Assembly (NCBI GenBank): GCA_022843805.1
Contig: JALHMY010000057.1
Coordinates: 1 to 60,157, forward strand
Reading direction: 5' to 3'
DNA length: 60,157 nt
Source: Fuerstiella sp.
GTDB lineage: Bacteria > Planctomycetota > Planctomycetia > Planctomycetales > Planctomycetaceae
The notes under the pieces are model-generated. The model saw nothing but the letters and a program-made list of their open reading frames with translations. It did not search any database and was not told the DNA's origin. Of the stretch, positions 9,061 to 19,246 are shown piece after piece; the first letter of the stretch is position 1; each line of letters begins with the position of its first letter. The translations under genes and the position numbers were made by a program.

Positions 9061-11667
9061 ATGAAACGCCTCACAGCAGCTTCTCGAATAACGATCGGGC
9101 TTGTTTGTTCGATGCTGGGCATTCTGCTTTCCGCGAACTTCCTCGGAATTCTGCCGGATCAGGACCAACTGATTGTTCAAAGCCGAATTCAGCTGGCGGA
9201 AATGACGGCGATGAACGTTTCAATTCTGGTTTCGGAAAAGCGGTTTTCCAGTCTTGATGCACTACTGCCATCGATCGTTGAACGACATCCGCAGCTGAAG
9301 TCGATTGGCGTTCGCGACGCATCGGGAGAGCTGCATGCGGCAAGCACCGGGCATCCTTCTGACCGGCCCGATGATTCAGCAAAAGGGCAAAGTGACCAGT
9401 TTATGGCGGTTCCTTTGTCGGCGCCGGAAGTTGCCAGGTGGGGACAGGTCGAATTCTGTTTTCATCCGCTGCGATCAGCGGGACTGCTTTCTGTTCTGGA
9501 GCGACCGTTTGTGCAGTTGCTGATCTTTGCGGCCGCTGCAGGGTTCTTTGGTTTTCGAATATTCCTCAGGACAGTTCTGAAGAATCTCGATCCGTCTCGT
9601 GCCGTACCCAGGCGAGTGCGTGAAGCTCTGGATATTCTCACAGAAGGCCTGATGATCGTCGGTCTGGACGATCGGGTGCTGCTTGCAAACAGTGCTCTTG
9701 CGCAAACAGTTGGCGGCAGCGCGGAATCACTGATCGGACAGCGAGCGACAGAATTCGGTTTCAGGACCCGAACAGGCGATGGACTTATGCCCTGGACTTT
9801 GTGCCTCAGGTCCGAGTCGAGCGTGTCTGCAATGATTATGGATTACACCTGCAAAGATGGAACGCAGTGTATCTTCAAGGTCAACTGTTCGCCTCTGATT
9901 GGTAACGAAGGCAGGCTTCGCGGAGTGATGGTTTCGCTGGATGATGTCACACAGCTGGAACAAAACAAGGTGCAACTCAATGCGGCGAGGGAAGAAGCTG
10001 AAGCCGCCAACAGAGCGAAGAGTGATTTCCTGGCAAATATGAGCCACGAAATTCGAAATCCCATGAATGCCATTGTAGGGTTCTCAGATGTGCTGCGCCG
10101 TGGTCTTGATGTCTCTGAGGAAGTTCGCGCCGACTACCTCAATACTATCCATGCCAGCGGCACTCACCTCGTGGAACTGATCAACGACATTCTGGATCTT
10201 TCCAAAATCGAAGCCAACCGTATGGAGCTTGAGATCACCGATTGTCTGCCATATCAGGTCATCCAGGAAGTTGTGAATGTGCTGAAAATGAAGGCGGATC
10301 AGCAGGCACTTGAACTGAAGGTTAACGTCTGTGGCAAAATTCCGGAAAAGATTCACACAGACCCCACTCGACTGCGTCAGATTCTGATGAACCTTGTGGG
10401 AAATGCGATCAAGTTTACCGCTGAGGGGCGAATTACCGTCAGCGTGGAACTCCTGCAGCAGCCGGATGGCCCCTTCCTGCAGTTCGAAGTGACAGACACC
10501 GGGATTGGTATGACACCGGAACAATGCGGAAAGATGTTTCAGCAGTTTGTTCAGGCGGACAGTTCCGTGACTCGACGATTCGGTGGTACTGGTCTCGGAC
10601 TTGCCATCAGCAAACGACTGACTGAAGCTCTGGGCGGAACAATCGGTGTCGAGAGTGAGTCGGGTGTGGGAAGTACTTTTCGTTTCACGGTCCGGACCGG
10701 AGACCTGTCTGAGGTACAGCTTCTGTCCAACGACGAAGCACGTGATCGATACCGCTCGGCCGTGAAGACATCAAACGATGGACTAAATCTCTTCTTCCAT
10801 CCGGCAAGAGTACTGATCACCGACGACACACCGGCCAATCGTCAGCTGGTTGGACTGGTTCTGCGGAAGGCAGGATTGTTTGTGGACGAAGCGGAAAACG
10901 GAGCCGTTGCCGTTGAAAAGGCAACCAGTCAGCCATATGACCTGCTGCTGATGGATATGCAAATGCCCGTCATGGACGGATTCTCCGCCACAAAAGAACT
11001 GCGATCCTCTGGCCTGACAACCCCCATCCTTGCATTTACCGCGAACGTGATGGAGCAGGACCGACAGCGCTGCGCATCGGCTGGCTGCTCCGGCTTTCTG
11101 ACCAAACCCATCAATATTGAACTTTTGCTGTCAACCATTGCGGAATTTCTTCCCGTACAGACCTCTGTGAAGAGTCAGGATTCCCGACAATCCGCTCCTG
11201 TCGTCAGCAGGCCAGCCGCGATGGCTTCGGTCTCCAAACCAGAACCCCGGCAATTTGGACAGCTGACGAAGCCAGCGTACTCGCTGGACAGCCTCGCCGA
11301 TAATTTGCTGCCCATGCCTGCGAGCATTGAGACTCCGCGCAGAACCGCGATCACTTCATCTCTGCCAATGGAAGTTCCCGAGTTTCGGGAGATCGTGGCC
11401 CAGTTTATCAGTGGGCTGCCGAAGGCGATGTCCGAGCTCAGAATGGCATGGGATCGAGGCGATATCGAGTGTCTTCGGGAACTCGCTCACCGTCTGAAGG
11501 GAACGGGAGGAACAGTTGGCTTTGATGTGTTCACCGAACCCTCAAGGCAGCTGCAGCATGCCGCGGAGACGGGAAACAGCAGCCGAATTCCGGAACTGCT
11601 TTCTGAACTGGATGAGATTGTTGAGGCCGTTGTGTTGCCGGAGCAGTGTTCGCTGCAGCTAAACTGA
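9061..11667 (+). CDS. Hybrid sensor histidine kinase with receiver and Hpt domains
   Basis: An 868-residue inner-membrane phosphorelay protein. There is a transmembrane segment at about 8-30, a periplasmic sensor region to about 150, a second membrane segment at about 155-175, and a PAS-like domain at about 190-300 ([20 protein letters not shown]). The HisKA H-box has His329 (MSHEIRNP), followed by a HATPase with an N box (LVGNAIKFT), DTGIGM and [13 protein letters not shown]. The receiver domain has phospho-acceptor Asp632 ([13 protein letters not shown]), and the C-terminal Hpt has His810 ([10 protein letters not shown]). The relay His329 to Asp632 to His810 is inferred from the family; the final response regulator must be encoded elsewhere, since none lies here. 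It follows the giant surface gene on the same strand at 74 bp, so co-transcription is likely. No strong Shine-Dalgarno precedes ATG 9061. Confidence 0.95.
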   Translation: MKRLTAASRITIGLVCSMLGILLSANFLGILPDQDQLIVQSRIQLAEMTAMNVSILVSEKRFSSLDALLPSIVERHPQLKSIGVRDASGELHAASTGHPSDRPDDSAKGQSDQFMAVPLSAPEVARWGQVEFCFHPLRSAGLLSVLERPFVQLLIFAAAAGFFGFRIFLRTVLKNLDPSRAVPRRVREALDILTEGLMIVGLDDRVLLANSALAQTVGGSAESLIGQRATEFGFRTRTGDGLMPWTLCLRSESSVSAMIMDYTCKDGTQCIFKVNCSPLIGNEGRLRGVMVSLDDVTQLEQNKVQLNAAREEAEAANRAKSDFLANMSHEIRNPMNAIVGFSDVLRRGLDVSEEVRADYLNTIHASGTHLVELINDILDLSKIEANRMELEITDCLPYQVIQEVVNVLKMKADQQALELKVNVCGKIPEKIHTDPTRLRQILMNLVGNAIKFTAEGRITVSVELLQQPDGPFLQFEVTDTGIGMTPEQCGKMFQQFVQADSSVTRRFGGTGLGLAISKRLTEALGGTIGVESESGVGSTFRFTVRTGDLSEVQLLSNDEARDRYRSAVKTSNDGLNLFFHPARVLITDDTPANRQLVGLVLRKAGLFVDEAENGAVAVEKATSQPYDLLLMDMQMPVMDGFSATKELRSSGLTTPILAFTANVMEQDRQRCASAGCSGFLTKPINIELLLSTIAEFLPVQTSVKSQDSRQSAPVVSRPAAMASVSKPEPRQFGQLTKPAYSLDSLADNLLPMPASIETPRRTAITSSLPMEVPEFREIVAQFISGLPKAMSELRMAWDRGDIECLRELAHRLKGTGGTVGFDVFTEPSRQLQHAAETGNSSRIPELLSELDEIVEAVVLPEQCSLQLN

Positions 11668-11690
11668 CAGCGATGGCTCAGATTCGGAAT

Positions 11691-13121
11691 TCAGAGCACT
11701 GCGGCGGATGGCGAGAGGTATTTGTCGGCATCGTTGCTGACAATTACTCCATAGTTAACGGCACCAAGCCAGCCGGACATGATGATCCCCACACTGCCGG
11801 CATGAAAGAGTCCGCCGACCTGTTGTGGCAGATCCCGGCTGACCTGCAGACCTTCAAATTTGGTGCCGAAAGAAGCGCCGGCAAGATGGCGAGTATAATG
11901 TTCGAATGTTCTGGGAGTCGCGGCTTCCACATGATCAAGCCGGGCTCGCACGTCAGGAACATACCGCTCAAGGCAATCCAGAGTGCTGCGGATCAGATCG
12001 GCCTTTGCTTCGGAATACTCTGACTCGTTCAGTGAAGCCCAGTCCGAGTAGTTGGCGTTAGTGGATGATACGATCAGCCATCGATTGCTGCCGGGCCTTG
12101 TGCGGGGATAATAGAAGCTGAATGTGCGGCTGCTGACATTTCGACTCAGCATCGCTTCGATATCAAAGCCTGAATGCTCAGAATGAAAAAGCAGGTCGCC
12201 CGCATCTTCGTCAAAACCTTCGCCGGGCCTGAGCGCAATGTAGACCTGACACGAACTGTTATTCAGACGAATCGCCCGTGTTCGCTCCACAAAGTCCTGG
12301 TCGAAATTCTCCTGACCGGCAAGCTGTAAGATCGTGGACTTAATGTTTGAATTGGAAACGACTGCCCGACAGGCGATGCGACGACCATTGACCACAACCG
12401 CCTGAACTTTTCGATCAGGACTGATTTCAATCTTTTCAACCAGCGTTCGAATACGCAGATCCACCCCATTCCGAATGAGCTCAGACTTCATTTTTCCAAC
12501 AAGAGCGTCCGTTCCTCCCTGGAATGTGTAAACTCCCTTTTGCATGAAATTGGAGAACACGATCCCATAGGTAATGGCAGGGTCTTCCAGAGTGGAACCG
12601 TTTGCATAGGTGATCGGTTCCATCAGCATACGCACGACATCGTCTCGGCCGGGAAAGAACTGATCAAACAGCTGTCGAGTGGTCCTGACCTGGTCGTCGA
12701 AAAAGTTCATCCCCCTCGCGGTGTCAAAGAACTCGTGAACCACCGATGGCGCGATCTGGAATTTCTCCACCAGAATGCGGGTAAAGTCTTCACGTGTGAA
12801 TGTCGTCCTCAGTGAGAACTGAGGATTCTCAAAGCGGATTCCGGTGAGAGGAACGATGGAATCTGCAATTTCCTGAGTCCAGTATTTCCGGCAGCTCTTG
12901 ATCATCCCCGCAGGAAACCCGTGCAGAGAGATATCAAAGATGTGGCCACGTGATCTCTTAAACCATGTTGCCATTCCGCCCAGCTGATAATGATGCTCCA
13001 GCAAAAGGACCTGATAACCCTGGCGAGCAAGGATATTGGCGGTTGTCAGCCCGGCGAGGCCGCTGCCGATCACGACGACATCGTATTCCGGCCTTGCATC
13101 TTTCAGAAAATCTCGGGGCAT
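11691..13121 (-). CDS. FAD-dependent oxidoreductase, phytoene desaturase / retinol saturase-like
   Basis: A 476-residue protein with an N-terminal dinucleotide-binding fold ([18 protein letters not shown], then an acidic residue in [13 protein letters not shown]) and the C-terminal [21 protein letters not shown] signature typical of the CrtI/RetSat amino-oxidase superfamily. Such enzymes desaturate, saturate or isomerise polyenes such as carotenoids; the substrate here cannot be read from sequence. I chose the ATG at 13121 because it lies just ahead of the Rossmann motif and follows a purine-rich GAGAAAG. An in-frame ATG at 13172 would add 17 residues with no homology value. The gene is convergent with the kinase, with only 23 bp between the stop codons. 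No carotenoid genes sit beside it. Confidence 0.85.
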   Translation of the reverse strand: MPRDFLKDARPEYDVVVIGSGLAGLTTANILARQGYQVLLLEHHYQLGGMATWFKRSRGHIFDISLHGFPAGMIKSCRKYWTQEIADSIVPLTGIRFENPQFSLRTTFTREDFTRILVEKFQIAPSVVHEFFDTARGMNFFDDQVRTTRQLFDQFFPGRDDVVRMLMEPITYANGSTLEDPAITYGIVFSNFMQKGVYTFQGGTDALVGKMKSELIRNGVDLRIRTLVEKIEISPDRKVQAVVVNGRRIACRAVVSNSNIKSTILQLAGQENFDQDFVERTRAIRLNNSSCQVYIALRPGEGFDEDAGDLLFHSEHSGFDIEAMLSRNVSSRTFSFYYPRTRPGSNRWLIVSSTNANYSDWASLNESEYSEAKADLIRSTLDCLERYVPDVRARLDHVEAATPRTFEHYTRHLAGASFGTKFEGLQVSRDLPQQVGGLFHAGSVGIIMSGWLGAVNYGVIVSNDADKYLSPSAAVL

Positions 13122-13727
13122 CCGCTTTCTCGCTAAAACGCGACTGACTATAGCGCCGCAGGCAGTTTGCATGCGAACCAGGCAACGGGCGGCCAGCTCC
13201 CGCAGATGACCTCCAACAGAGGATTGCCTGGCTGCATACCGCCTGCATTAAAACAGAGCCGCATTATTGTGACGGCGTTTTCGGGGTGCGGAATTTTGGG
13301 GAACCCGCAGCCAATCGACAACCAGGAAAAAAAAATTCCCGGAAGCAGCGAATCCAGGGGGGGGCGGAGGACTCCAGCTGCTTCCGGGGGCGATTGGGCG
13401 AATGTGTTCTAAACGGTCGGTCAACCGAATCTGACTAACCAGTCGAATTGCGGCTGCGCTTGTTGGCGTCTTCTTTAAGCTTTCGCTTTTCACTGTCCTT
13501 TTGCATCAACTGACAGAACAGTAAGAGTATTCCGAAAATGGGTCAATATGTCTTCCCTCGTCAAAGCAGTTCATTTTCCCGCAATTGCCGGAAAGTCAGG
13601 TCCGGTTCATTTACAGATGTCGTCCTTCGGCAATTCCGGCCGGTTTGGCGCAAAAGAAAAGACGCTGGGGCCTCGAATGTGCCTCAGCGTCCCTGATGAT
13701 TGAAATGTTTGCTCGGGTACCACCGGT
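13122..13727. other. Intergenic region with a minus-strand terminator
   Basis: About 600 bp without a supported gene. It contains the intrinsic terminator described separately (13327-13388), a G-rich run at 13357-13364, and a 23-codon minus-strand reading frame (13435-13506, lysine-rich, no Shine-Dalgarno) that I do not call a gene. The part next to 13121 should hold the promoter of the FAD oxidoreductase, but I see no clear -35/-10 pair. Confidence 0.5.
13327..13388 (-). terminator. Intrinsic terminator of the DUF1559 - lipoprotein transcript
   Basis: On the minus strand a perfect 12-bp stem (arms 13377-13388 and 13338-13349, CCCGGAAGCAGC) with a 27-nt loop is followed by AATTTTTTTTT (13327-13337). 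A stem followed by a long T-run is the classic Rho-independent layout. It would end transcripts coming from 15052 through 13728 before they reach the FAD oxidoreductase at 13121. Confidence 0.65.
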
Positions 13728-13898
13728 CTACTTGTTGACAGCTCCCTTTGACTGGGCGGCACCTTCCTGACTTTGCAGCAGAGAACTGTCCGGTGGAGGA
13801 TCCGGGTTTGTGGGCGGTACTGGAGCGCCCCCGCCACCACCGCAGCCGGTCATTCCAATTGACAGCAGGAGGAATAACGCCATCAGGTTTCGCATCAT
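13728..13898 (-). CDS. Small proline/glycine-rich lipoprotein
   Basis: A 56-residue protein starting MMRNLMALFLLLSIG with a lipobox ending at the cysteine of MTGC, followed by a run of glycines and a Pro-rich tail. It is probably lipid-anchored in the envelope. An AGGA stands 4 nt before the first of two adjacent ATG codons (13898) and 7 nt before the second (13895); either could be used. It lies 68 bp downstream of a DUF1559 gene on the same strand, an arrangement typical of planctomycetes, where small lipoproteins often follow DUF1559 genes. Function is unknown. Confidence 0.75.
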   Translation of the reverse strand: MMRNLMALFLLLSIGMTGCGGGGGAPVPPTNPDPPPDSSLLQSQEGAAQSKGAVNK

Positions 13899-13966
13899 TA
13901 TGTCCTGAAAAAATCCGGGAAAATCAGCAAATTCGGAGAGGTCCGGTACGCAGAACAGAGCAAATC

Positions 13967-15052
13967 TCAATACTCACCCACAATCCATTCGTTCTGCATG
14001 GCTGAAACAGCGAGATACGTGTTTTCGTCGATGTTTTCCGAAACGAATCGCACTGAGCCGTCACCAAGTGCAAACTGAAATCCGCCGACATGAAAACTGC
14101 TGAAGGCATATGGGCCGTCATTTTCATCAGCGTTTACAGGATTATTTCCTACGCCCGGCGAATTGTTGTGCTGCCAGTATGAGGGCATGAAATTTCCGCC
14201 CATCCAGGAAATATTCACGTCCTTGCCAGCCGTCGCTTCTCCAAACATCAGTGTATTGCTGGTGCCTCGAGTCATGTCCCTGAAACCAACCTTGACGCGT
14301 GAACCGTGGAAAACGCCACGCCAGTCATACGTGTCTCGCACATCGACCAGACTGTCTCCATTCAGGTCCCACTGGACATTACAGCGTCCTCCGGCGATCA
14401 GCCCACCGACGCCCACGTAGTTGGTTTGCTTCAAATTGTCGTCCGCTGTCACTCCCTTGCCGTACCAGACAAAGCCGCTCGAACAGGGTACGACTCGGTG
14501 CCAGAGTACAAAGTCTCGTCCAACCTGAGGATCTGACGGACATTCAAACATCGGCATCTTAGTCTGAGCCGCCGTAAACGTTGCCGCATTTCCAAACCAT
14601 GGAGTGTTGGCACCCTTGTAAGATCCCACCGTTGCATTGGCAAAATAGTGGTCGTCAAACCCTTTGGTGGTCGTCATCGACTGATACAGGTTGGCCTGTT
14701 CGATCTGAGGCAGCATCTGAGGCAGCACTCCGATACTCGGGGAGTTATTGAAGTGAATGCCCAGGGCAGGAGTGGCCCCGCCAATGTTGTCTCTTCCAAG
14801 TTCCGTGTGCCATTCCATCAGGTTGGCGGCCGGGAAACGATTGTAGGTGTCATGGAAATTGTGTGCGGCCAGAGCAATCTGCTTTAGATTATTTTTGCAT
14901 TGCGTGCGGCGTGCTGCTTCGCGTGCCTGCTGTACAGCCGGGAGCAGCAATGCGATCAAAATCGCAATAATTGCAATGACGACCAGCAATTCAATTAGAG
15001 TAAATCCGCGTCTAGCGCCCCGGTTTCGTGCTGGAACGACTGATTTCTTCAT
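13967..15052 (-). CDS. DUF1559 pseudopilin-like protein
   Basis: A 361-residue protein with a type IV pilin/type II secretion prepilin N terminus: basic leader, cleavage site [10 protein letters not shown], then a 20-residue hydrophobic helix and the planctomycete-typical [24 protein letters not shown] segment. The DUF1559 body ends with the H-x9-DG signature ([16 protein letters not shown]) near the C terminus. These proteins occur in large paralogous sets in planctomycetes and are presumed surface or periplasmic structural proteins processed by PilD; their exact role is not established. A GGAG 7 nt upstream supports ATG 15052. It forms an operon with the lipoprotein at 13898. Confidence 0.92.
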   Translation of the reverse strand: MKKSVVPARNRGARRGFTLIELLVVIAIIAILIALLLPAVQQAREAARRTQCKNNLKQIALAAHNFHDTYNRFPAANLMEWHTELGRDNIGGATPALGIHFNNSPSIGVLPQMLPQIEQANLYQSMTTTKGFDDHYFANATVGSYKGANTPWFGNAATFTAAQTKMPMFECPSDPQVGRDFVLWHRVVPCSSGFVWYGKGVTADDNLKQTNYVGVGGLIAGGRCNVQWDLNGDSLVDVRDTYDWRGVFHGSRVKVGFRDMTRGTSNTLMFGEATAGKDVNISWMGGNFMPSYWQHNNSPGVGNNPVNADENDGPYAFSSFHVGGFQFALGDGSVRFVSENIDENTYLAVSAMQNEWIVGEY

Positions 15053-15546
15053 AAAGAAGCTCCAAAAAGCAGCCTGAAATTAAAAAACAATTAACAATCG
15101 CCGTTTAAATAGGGTGAAAGTACTGCGTCTTAACAAAGTCTCAGTGTGTAAAAATTCCGTGAAAAACTCACTGTTTTCGCAAATTCCCGAATATGAAATA
15201 TGCCGTTCTAGTGGCCAGAATATGGCATTACAAGCTGAGAATTGCGGGCTTTTGAAAGATTGAAGCAATTTTTGAGTGCAAGCGTTATGCCGAAGGACGC
15301 ATTGCACCGAGGAATCGGGTTCGCATATCCCTGCTGGCAAGAGCGATGATGGCTCACTCAGGTCGATATCCTGCAATTTCCTCCTGTTGCAGAAGGTTAC
15401 AGAAGGCGCGATTTTTCAACGGAAAAATCGCCCGATAACGCAGATGTACGTTTCTAAAGCACTCAGTGCCCGGAATTCATACAATCTAAAGAATCTTCAC
15501 CGGCTGAAGAATCTTCCCCTGTGGCCCTGATGTCCATGCAGTCAGC
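15053..15546. other. Intergenic region: DUF1559 leader and a perfect hairpin
   Basis: No gene. The AT-rich part near 15060-15130 is the leader of the DUF1559 gene; a TTGTTA / TATTTA pair on the minus strand with a long 19-bp spacer is possible as a promoter but weak. At 15408-15431 there is a perfect 10-bp stem (GCGATTTTTC) with a 4-nt loop, about 115 bp past the end of mnmA; it lacks a following T-run, so terminator function is only possible. Confidence 0.45.
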
Positions 15547-16650
15547 TCAGCGACTAATCCATCCGCCGCCCAGGACCTGATCGTTCTGATAAAACACAGC
15601 TGCCTGTCCGGGGGCGACGCCATTCACGACGTCAACCATTTCTACCTGAGCCGTGTCGTCGCTGTTTTGCCGAACAATGCAGGGAACAGCCAGATGCCGA
15701 TATCGCACCTGCACCAGGCATCGCATTTCCGGTTCAGGCCGAGCGTTAAGCCAGTTCAGTTCCCTCACCTGAAAGCTCTTTGTCTCCAGATCCTGTATGG
15801 CCCCTAAAACAACTCGTCTTGAATCCGGTTCAATCCTGACCACAAAACGAGGCTCGCCGAAGGCAATTCCGAGACCCTTACGCTGGCCCACCGTAAAGTT
15901 CTCATAACCTGCATGCTTTCCCACCACGTTTCCCTGCATGTCCACGAAGTTCCCTGAGGTGTCTTCATGTGACCGGTAGCTGTGCAGAAATGCTGCATAG
16001 TCGTTGTTTGGGACAAAACAGATTTCGTAACTATCTTTTTTGTCGGCAACTCGCAGTCCCGCTTCAGCAGCCAGCCGACGAATTTCCGGCTTCTGAAAAG
16101 TGCCCAGAGGGAGCAGAATTCGTTCGAGCAGTTCGGGGCGAATACCAAACAGCACATACGACTGATCTTTATTCCCGTCCAGTCCACGGTAAAGCCCCCA
16201 TTCTTCGGAAGGCTTCTGCTTTAAGATTCGAGCATAATGACCGGTGGCGATGTATTCTGCGCCCACCTGCAGGGCAAAGTCCCACAGCTTTCCGAATTTC
16301 AGCCAGTTGTTGCACTGCACACACGGGTTGGGCGTGCGCCCGGCAAGGTATTCGTCGGCGAAATAATCTTTGATGCGGCGGAAGGAGTCGCGAAAGTTCA
16401 GTGAGTGAAAGGGAATTCCCAGGCGGTCAGCCACTCGACGAGCGTCTGCTGCGTCTTCTGAACTGCAGCAACCCTGTCGATTTGCCGAGGCTGAGATCAC
16501 CGGCAGAAGTTCTGACGTGCTGCACGAGGTTTCGGTTTCTCCCGACCGCATAAACAGTCCGATGACTTCATAGCCCTGCTGATGGAGCAGAACGGCAGCC
16601 GCACTGCTGTCCACACCTCCACTCATCGCCAGCACAACTCGGGTCGCCAT
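15547..16650 (-). CDS. mnmA: tRNA-specific 2-thiouridylase MnmA
   Basis: A 367-residue enzyme that installs the 2-thio group on U34 of tRNA for Lys, Glu and Gln, using ATP and a relayed persulfide sulfur. The PP-loop ATPase motif SGGVDSS is at residues 10-16. The catalytic cysteine pair is seen as Cys113 in NPCVQCN and Cys211 in YEICFVPNNDY. The C terminus carries the usual QAAVFY..VLGGGWI ending. A roughly 20-residue Cys-containing insertion follows the first strand (about 42-63), as in several planctomycete homologues. AGGGG (16656-16660) sets the ATG at 16650. It stands alone with a likely promoter in the upstream gap. Confidence 0.96.
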   Translation of the reverse strand: MATRVVLAMSGGVDSSAAAVLLHQQGYEVIGLFMRSGETETSCSTSELLPVISASANRQGCCSSEDAADARRVADRLGIPFHSLNFRDSFRRIKDYFADEYLAGRTPNPCVQCNNWLKFGKLWDFALQVGAEYIATGHYARILKQKPSEEWGLYRGLDGNKDQSYVLFGIRPELLERILLPLGTFQKPEIRRLAAEAGLRVADKKDSYEICFVPNNDYAAFLHSYRSHEDTSGNFVDMQGNVVGKHAGYENFTVGQRKGLGIAFGEPRFVVRIEPDSRRVVLGAIQDLETKSFQVRELNWLNARPEPEMRCLVQVRYRHLAVPCIVRQNSDDTAQVEMVDVVNGVAPGQAAVFYQNDQVLGGGWISR

Positions 16651-17085
16651 GAAAACCCCTTTGCCGAAACTGCGTCCCTGTCAGGAACTGCATCTTTCTG
16701 AAAACAGTCATCTCAATGAGTATAGCATAGGGCGTTGTGAGTTCGGGATCCGCTGTCCGGCGACGCGATCAACAGATTCCTTCCAGATTCACCAGCCTCA
16801 CCCGATACCCTCACCGATTTCCCAGCGCTGAGAAATGAACGTTGAATTTGACACAACGAATCGGAACTCCGTTCCATCAGATGAATCGGTCGCCGGGTTG
16901 GTTGCGAACGACTGGGGCTTATGTCATATTCCCACGGCTCATTGGCGACAATGTTGCGAAGAAGCTTACCCGTGACGATACTCGTGATGATTTGTCAGGG
17001 AACGACCCGGCAAGTGTCGGATTCGTTCAGTCTCGTGTCCTTGCACACGACAGTTCTCATGCCCGCTACCTGATGCGTGATCAGT
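16651..17085. other. Divergent intergenic region between mnmA and the nuo cluster
   Basis: About 435 bp with no supported gene. A 46-codon frame at 16835-16975 (+) is open but has no recognisable features. I looked for a NuoI-type CxxCxxCxxxCP ferredoxin signature ahead of nuoH on either strand and found none. Promoters for both flanking transcripts must lie here. Confidence 0.5.
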
Positions 17086-18459
17086 ATGATGCTTGCAGCG
17101 CAATCTATTGCAGAATTCCTGAACAGTTTCACATGGCTGAACGGATATGGTTATGTCCTTGCCACAATTGTCCATGCGCTGTTGCTGATTCATGTGTTCG
17201 CCATTTCTCCATTTGCCTTTATCTGGCTGGAGCGAAAAGTGTCCGGGCGAATTCAGGACCGTCTCGGGCCAACGCGTGTCGGTGGTTTGTTTGGCTGGCT
17301 TCAGTCACTTGCTGACGGTATTAAGCTGATTCAGAAAGAGGATCTTTGCCCGCCAGCTGCCGATTCGATGCTGTTTCGGTCTGCTCCCTATATTGTCTGT
17401 GTGTCGTCATTTGCAGCTTTCATGGTGTTGCCCTTCAGTCATGGCTGGGTGGCTGTTGCGGCAGATTGTGGTCTTTTTATTCTTCTGGCGATTCTGTCGC
17501 TGGAGGTGTTTGGGATCATTATGGCGGGTTATTCCAGCGGTTCGAAATGGTCGCTGTTTGGTGGAATGCGTGAAGCTGCTCAGATGGTGAGCTATGAAAT
17601 ACCGCTTGCCATTTGTGCTTTGATTCCTGTTGTGGCGGCGGGCAGTCTGAATCTTGGTGAAATTGGCAGCATGCAGCGTGGCTGGATTGGTAACTGGTTT
17701 CTCTTTCATGACCCATTTACCTTCATTGCCTTCTTCGTCTATTTCGTTGTGGCGACGGCCAGTTGTAAGCGTGCTCCATTCGACCTTGCTGAGGCGGAGA
17801 GCGAGCTGGTTGGTGGTTTCCATACCGAATACAGTGGCATGAGGTGGTCGTTCTTCTTCATGGGCGAATATGCGAGCATGTTTGCCGTCTGTGGAGTGGC
17901 CTCCGTGCTGTTTCTGGGTGGATGGAATACAGGTATTGGTCCCATTGACGATGCTCTTTATCAGGCGCGAGCTGGCGGGTCGGGGAGTGCTGGTGAATGG
18001 TCGGCCGGTTACCTGGCAAATGTTCTGGGTGCACTGGTGTTTGCGGCCAAGGCCAGTTTCGGTGTTTTCGTTCAGGTTTGGCTGCGATGGACCCTGCCTC
18101 GCCTGCGAATTGACCAGGTAATGACCACCTGTTTGAAGTACCTCGTTCCGATCAGCTGTTTTCTGTTTCTGGGTGCGACCGCATGGCCTCTCGTTTTTCG
18201 GCAGGCGTTTACAATCACGACGTGGAATTCGCCTGTGGGTGATCGGGTTGGTGAAGGCCTGCAGGAAGCCCGCAGGGCTGGTGTGGTGCCCGCCGCTGGA
18301 TCGCAGGAATCAGAGTCAGGATCAGAATCAGAATCAGAAGAGGTTGAGCCAGCTTCCGCCGCTTCAGTTCAGCCAGTGTCACCGATGCCGGAATTGCCTG
18401 GCGAGGCGTCATCATCCGTGGTGTTGTCGGCGAAGGACGTTCGGGAGGTGTCGCAGTAA
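17086..18459 (+). CDS. nuoH: NADH-quinone oxidoreductase subunit H, with acidic C-terminal tail
   Basis: The complex I membrane-arm subunit that forms the quinone chamber with the peripheral arm. Conserved segments are clear: FAFIWLERKVSGRIQDRLGP, SLADGIKLIQKED, and RAPFDLAEAESELVGGFHTE with the acidic residues of the quinone funnel. At about 457 residues it is over 100 longer than the usual 320-350. Part of the excess is a loop before the penultimate helices (ARAGGSGSAGEW); the rest is a C-terminal tail rich in Ser and Glu (QESESGSESESEEVEP), apparently grown by hexanucleotide repetition. The ATG at 17086 is preferred over GTG 17077, and ATG 17089 is equally possible. The stop overlaps the nuoJ start by one base (TAATG). 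First gene of nuoHJKLMN. Confidence 0.95.
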   Translation: MMLAAQSIAEFLNSFTWLNGYGYVLATIVHALLLIHVFAISPFAFIWLERKVSGRIQDRLGPTRVGGLFGWLQSLADGIKLIQKEDLCPPAADSMLFRSAPYIVCVSSFAAFMVLPFSHGWVAVAADCGLFILLAILSLEVFGIIMAGYSSGSKWSLFGGMREAAQMVSYEIPLAICALIPVVAAGSLNLGEIGSMQRGWIGNWFLFHDPFTFIAFFVYFVVATASCKRAPFDLAEAESELVGGFHTEYSGMRWSFFFMGEYASMFAVCGVASVLFLGGWNTGIGPIDDALYQARAGGSGSAGEWSAGYLANVLGALVFAAKASFGVFVQVWLRWTLPRLRIDQVMTTCLKYLVPISCFLFLGATAWPLVFRQAFTITTWNSPVGDRVGEGLQEARRAGVVPAAGSQESESGSESESEEVEPASAASVQPVSPMPELPGEASSSVVLSAKDVREVSQ

Positions 18460-19046
18460 TGGGTCAGTCGTTTCTGTTCACTTTCTTTGCTCTCTCGACG
18501 TGCCTGAGTGCGATTGCGGTGGTTGTCAGTCAGACAGTGGTGCGGATGGCATTCTGGCTGATTATCTCCCTTGGGAGTACGGCGGCCCTGTTTTTCCTTG
18601 CTGAAGCGGATTTTGTGGGTGCTGCTCAGTTGCTGGTTTACGTTGGCGGAACCCTGGTGTTGCTGGTGTTCGGTGTTATGTTGACGGCCAGCGGGCCTTA
18701 CCTGAAGATTGCGACGGCTCCGGGCGAGACAATTGTTGCCGGGCTGCTGGGAATGTTGTTTCTGTTTATGGTTTATTCAAGCGTGGGTGATGTGCAGTGG
18801 GTTGGGGCCGAAGGTGTTTCTGCGGTTAAGTCCGCTGGCGATGGTGGGCTTCAGCCGGGAAATACTCTGAGGCCAATTGGTTTGAGTCTTTTTGGATTAC
18901 GGCCGGACAAGGATCTGGATGGGGATGGTCCGGCGGCTCCTGGTTATCTGCTTCCGTTTGAGATCGTGTCGGTGCATCTGCTGGTGGTGTTGATTGGGGC
19001 TGCTTACCTGGCTCGGGCCAAAAGGTCTCGTGCGGCAAATCAGTAA
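18459..19046 (+). CDS. nuoJ: NADH-quinone oxidoreductase subunit J
   Basis: A 195-residue membrane subunit of complex I, with about five helices. The third-helix signature FVGAAQLLVYVGGTLVLLVFGVM is intact; it contains the conserved region that undergoes pi-bulge changes during turnover. The start overlaps the nuoH stop by one base, and a GGGAGG about 10 nt upstream lies inside nuoH, so the two are translationally coupled. Between the fourth and fifth helices is an extra hydrophilic stretch that includes DKDLDGDG, which looks like a calcium-binding loop and is not part of the usual NuoJ core. Confidence 0.93.
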   Translation: MGQSFLFTFFALSTCLSAIAVVVSQTVVRMAFWLIISLGSTAALFFLAEADFVGAAQLLVYVGGTLVLLVFGVMLTASGPYLKIATAPGETIVAGLLGMLFLFMVYSSVGDVQWVGAEGVSAVKSAGDGGLQPGNTLRPIGLSLFGLRPDKDLDGDGPAAPGYLLPFEIVSVHLLVVLIGAAYLARAKRSRAANQ

Positions 19047-19246
19047 GTGGGCCGGCGGCTCACGCAGCGGCAGTTCCGGCCGCGCAAAGCTGGGCGTTCC
19101 TGTGTGAAAACAGTGAATTCATCGGGTGTCAGGTAATGTGCAGTATTGAAAAGAAGTGCAGTGTATCTGCGAGTTGCGTGATTTGAATTGGCGATCGTTG
19201 GTGTTTGTTTTGTTAACTGGTCCGGACCTGTCAGGCTGTTTTACCC

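Noticed and set aside
11691..13121. A carotenoid biosynthesis cluster
   Set aside because: The FAD oxidoreductase is the only candidate; no phytoene synthase, cyclase or glycosyltransferase is adjacent, so a carotenoid role is not supported by context.
13435..13506. A 23-codon lysine-rich minus-strand frame
   Set aside because: Too short, no ribosome-binding site, and a stop just upstream leaves no room for a longer product; could be part of the 3' untranslated region.
16835..16975. A 46-codon plus-strand frame upstream of nuoH, considered as a small nuo-associated gene
   Set aside because: No Shine-Dalgarno, no hydrophobic helix or cysteine motif, and no recognisable family.
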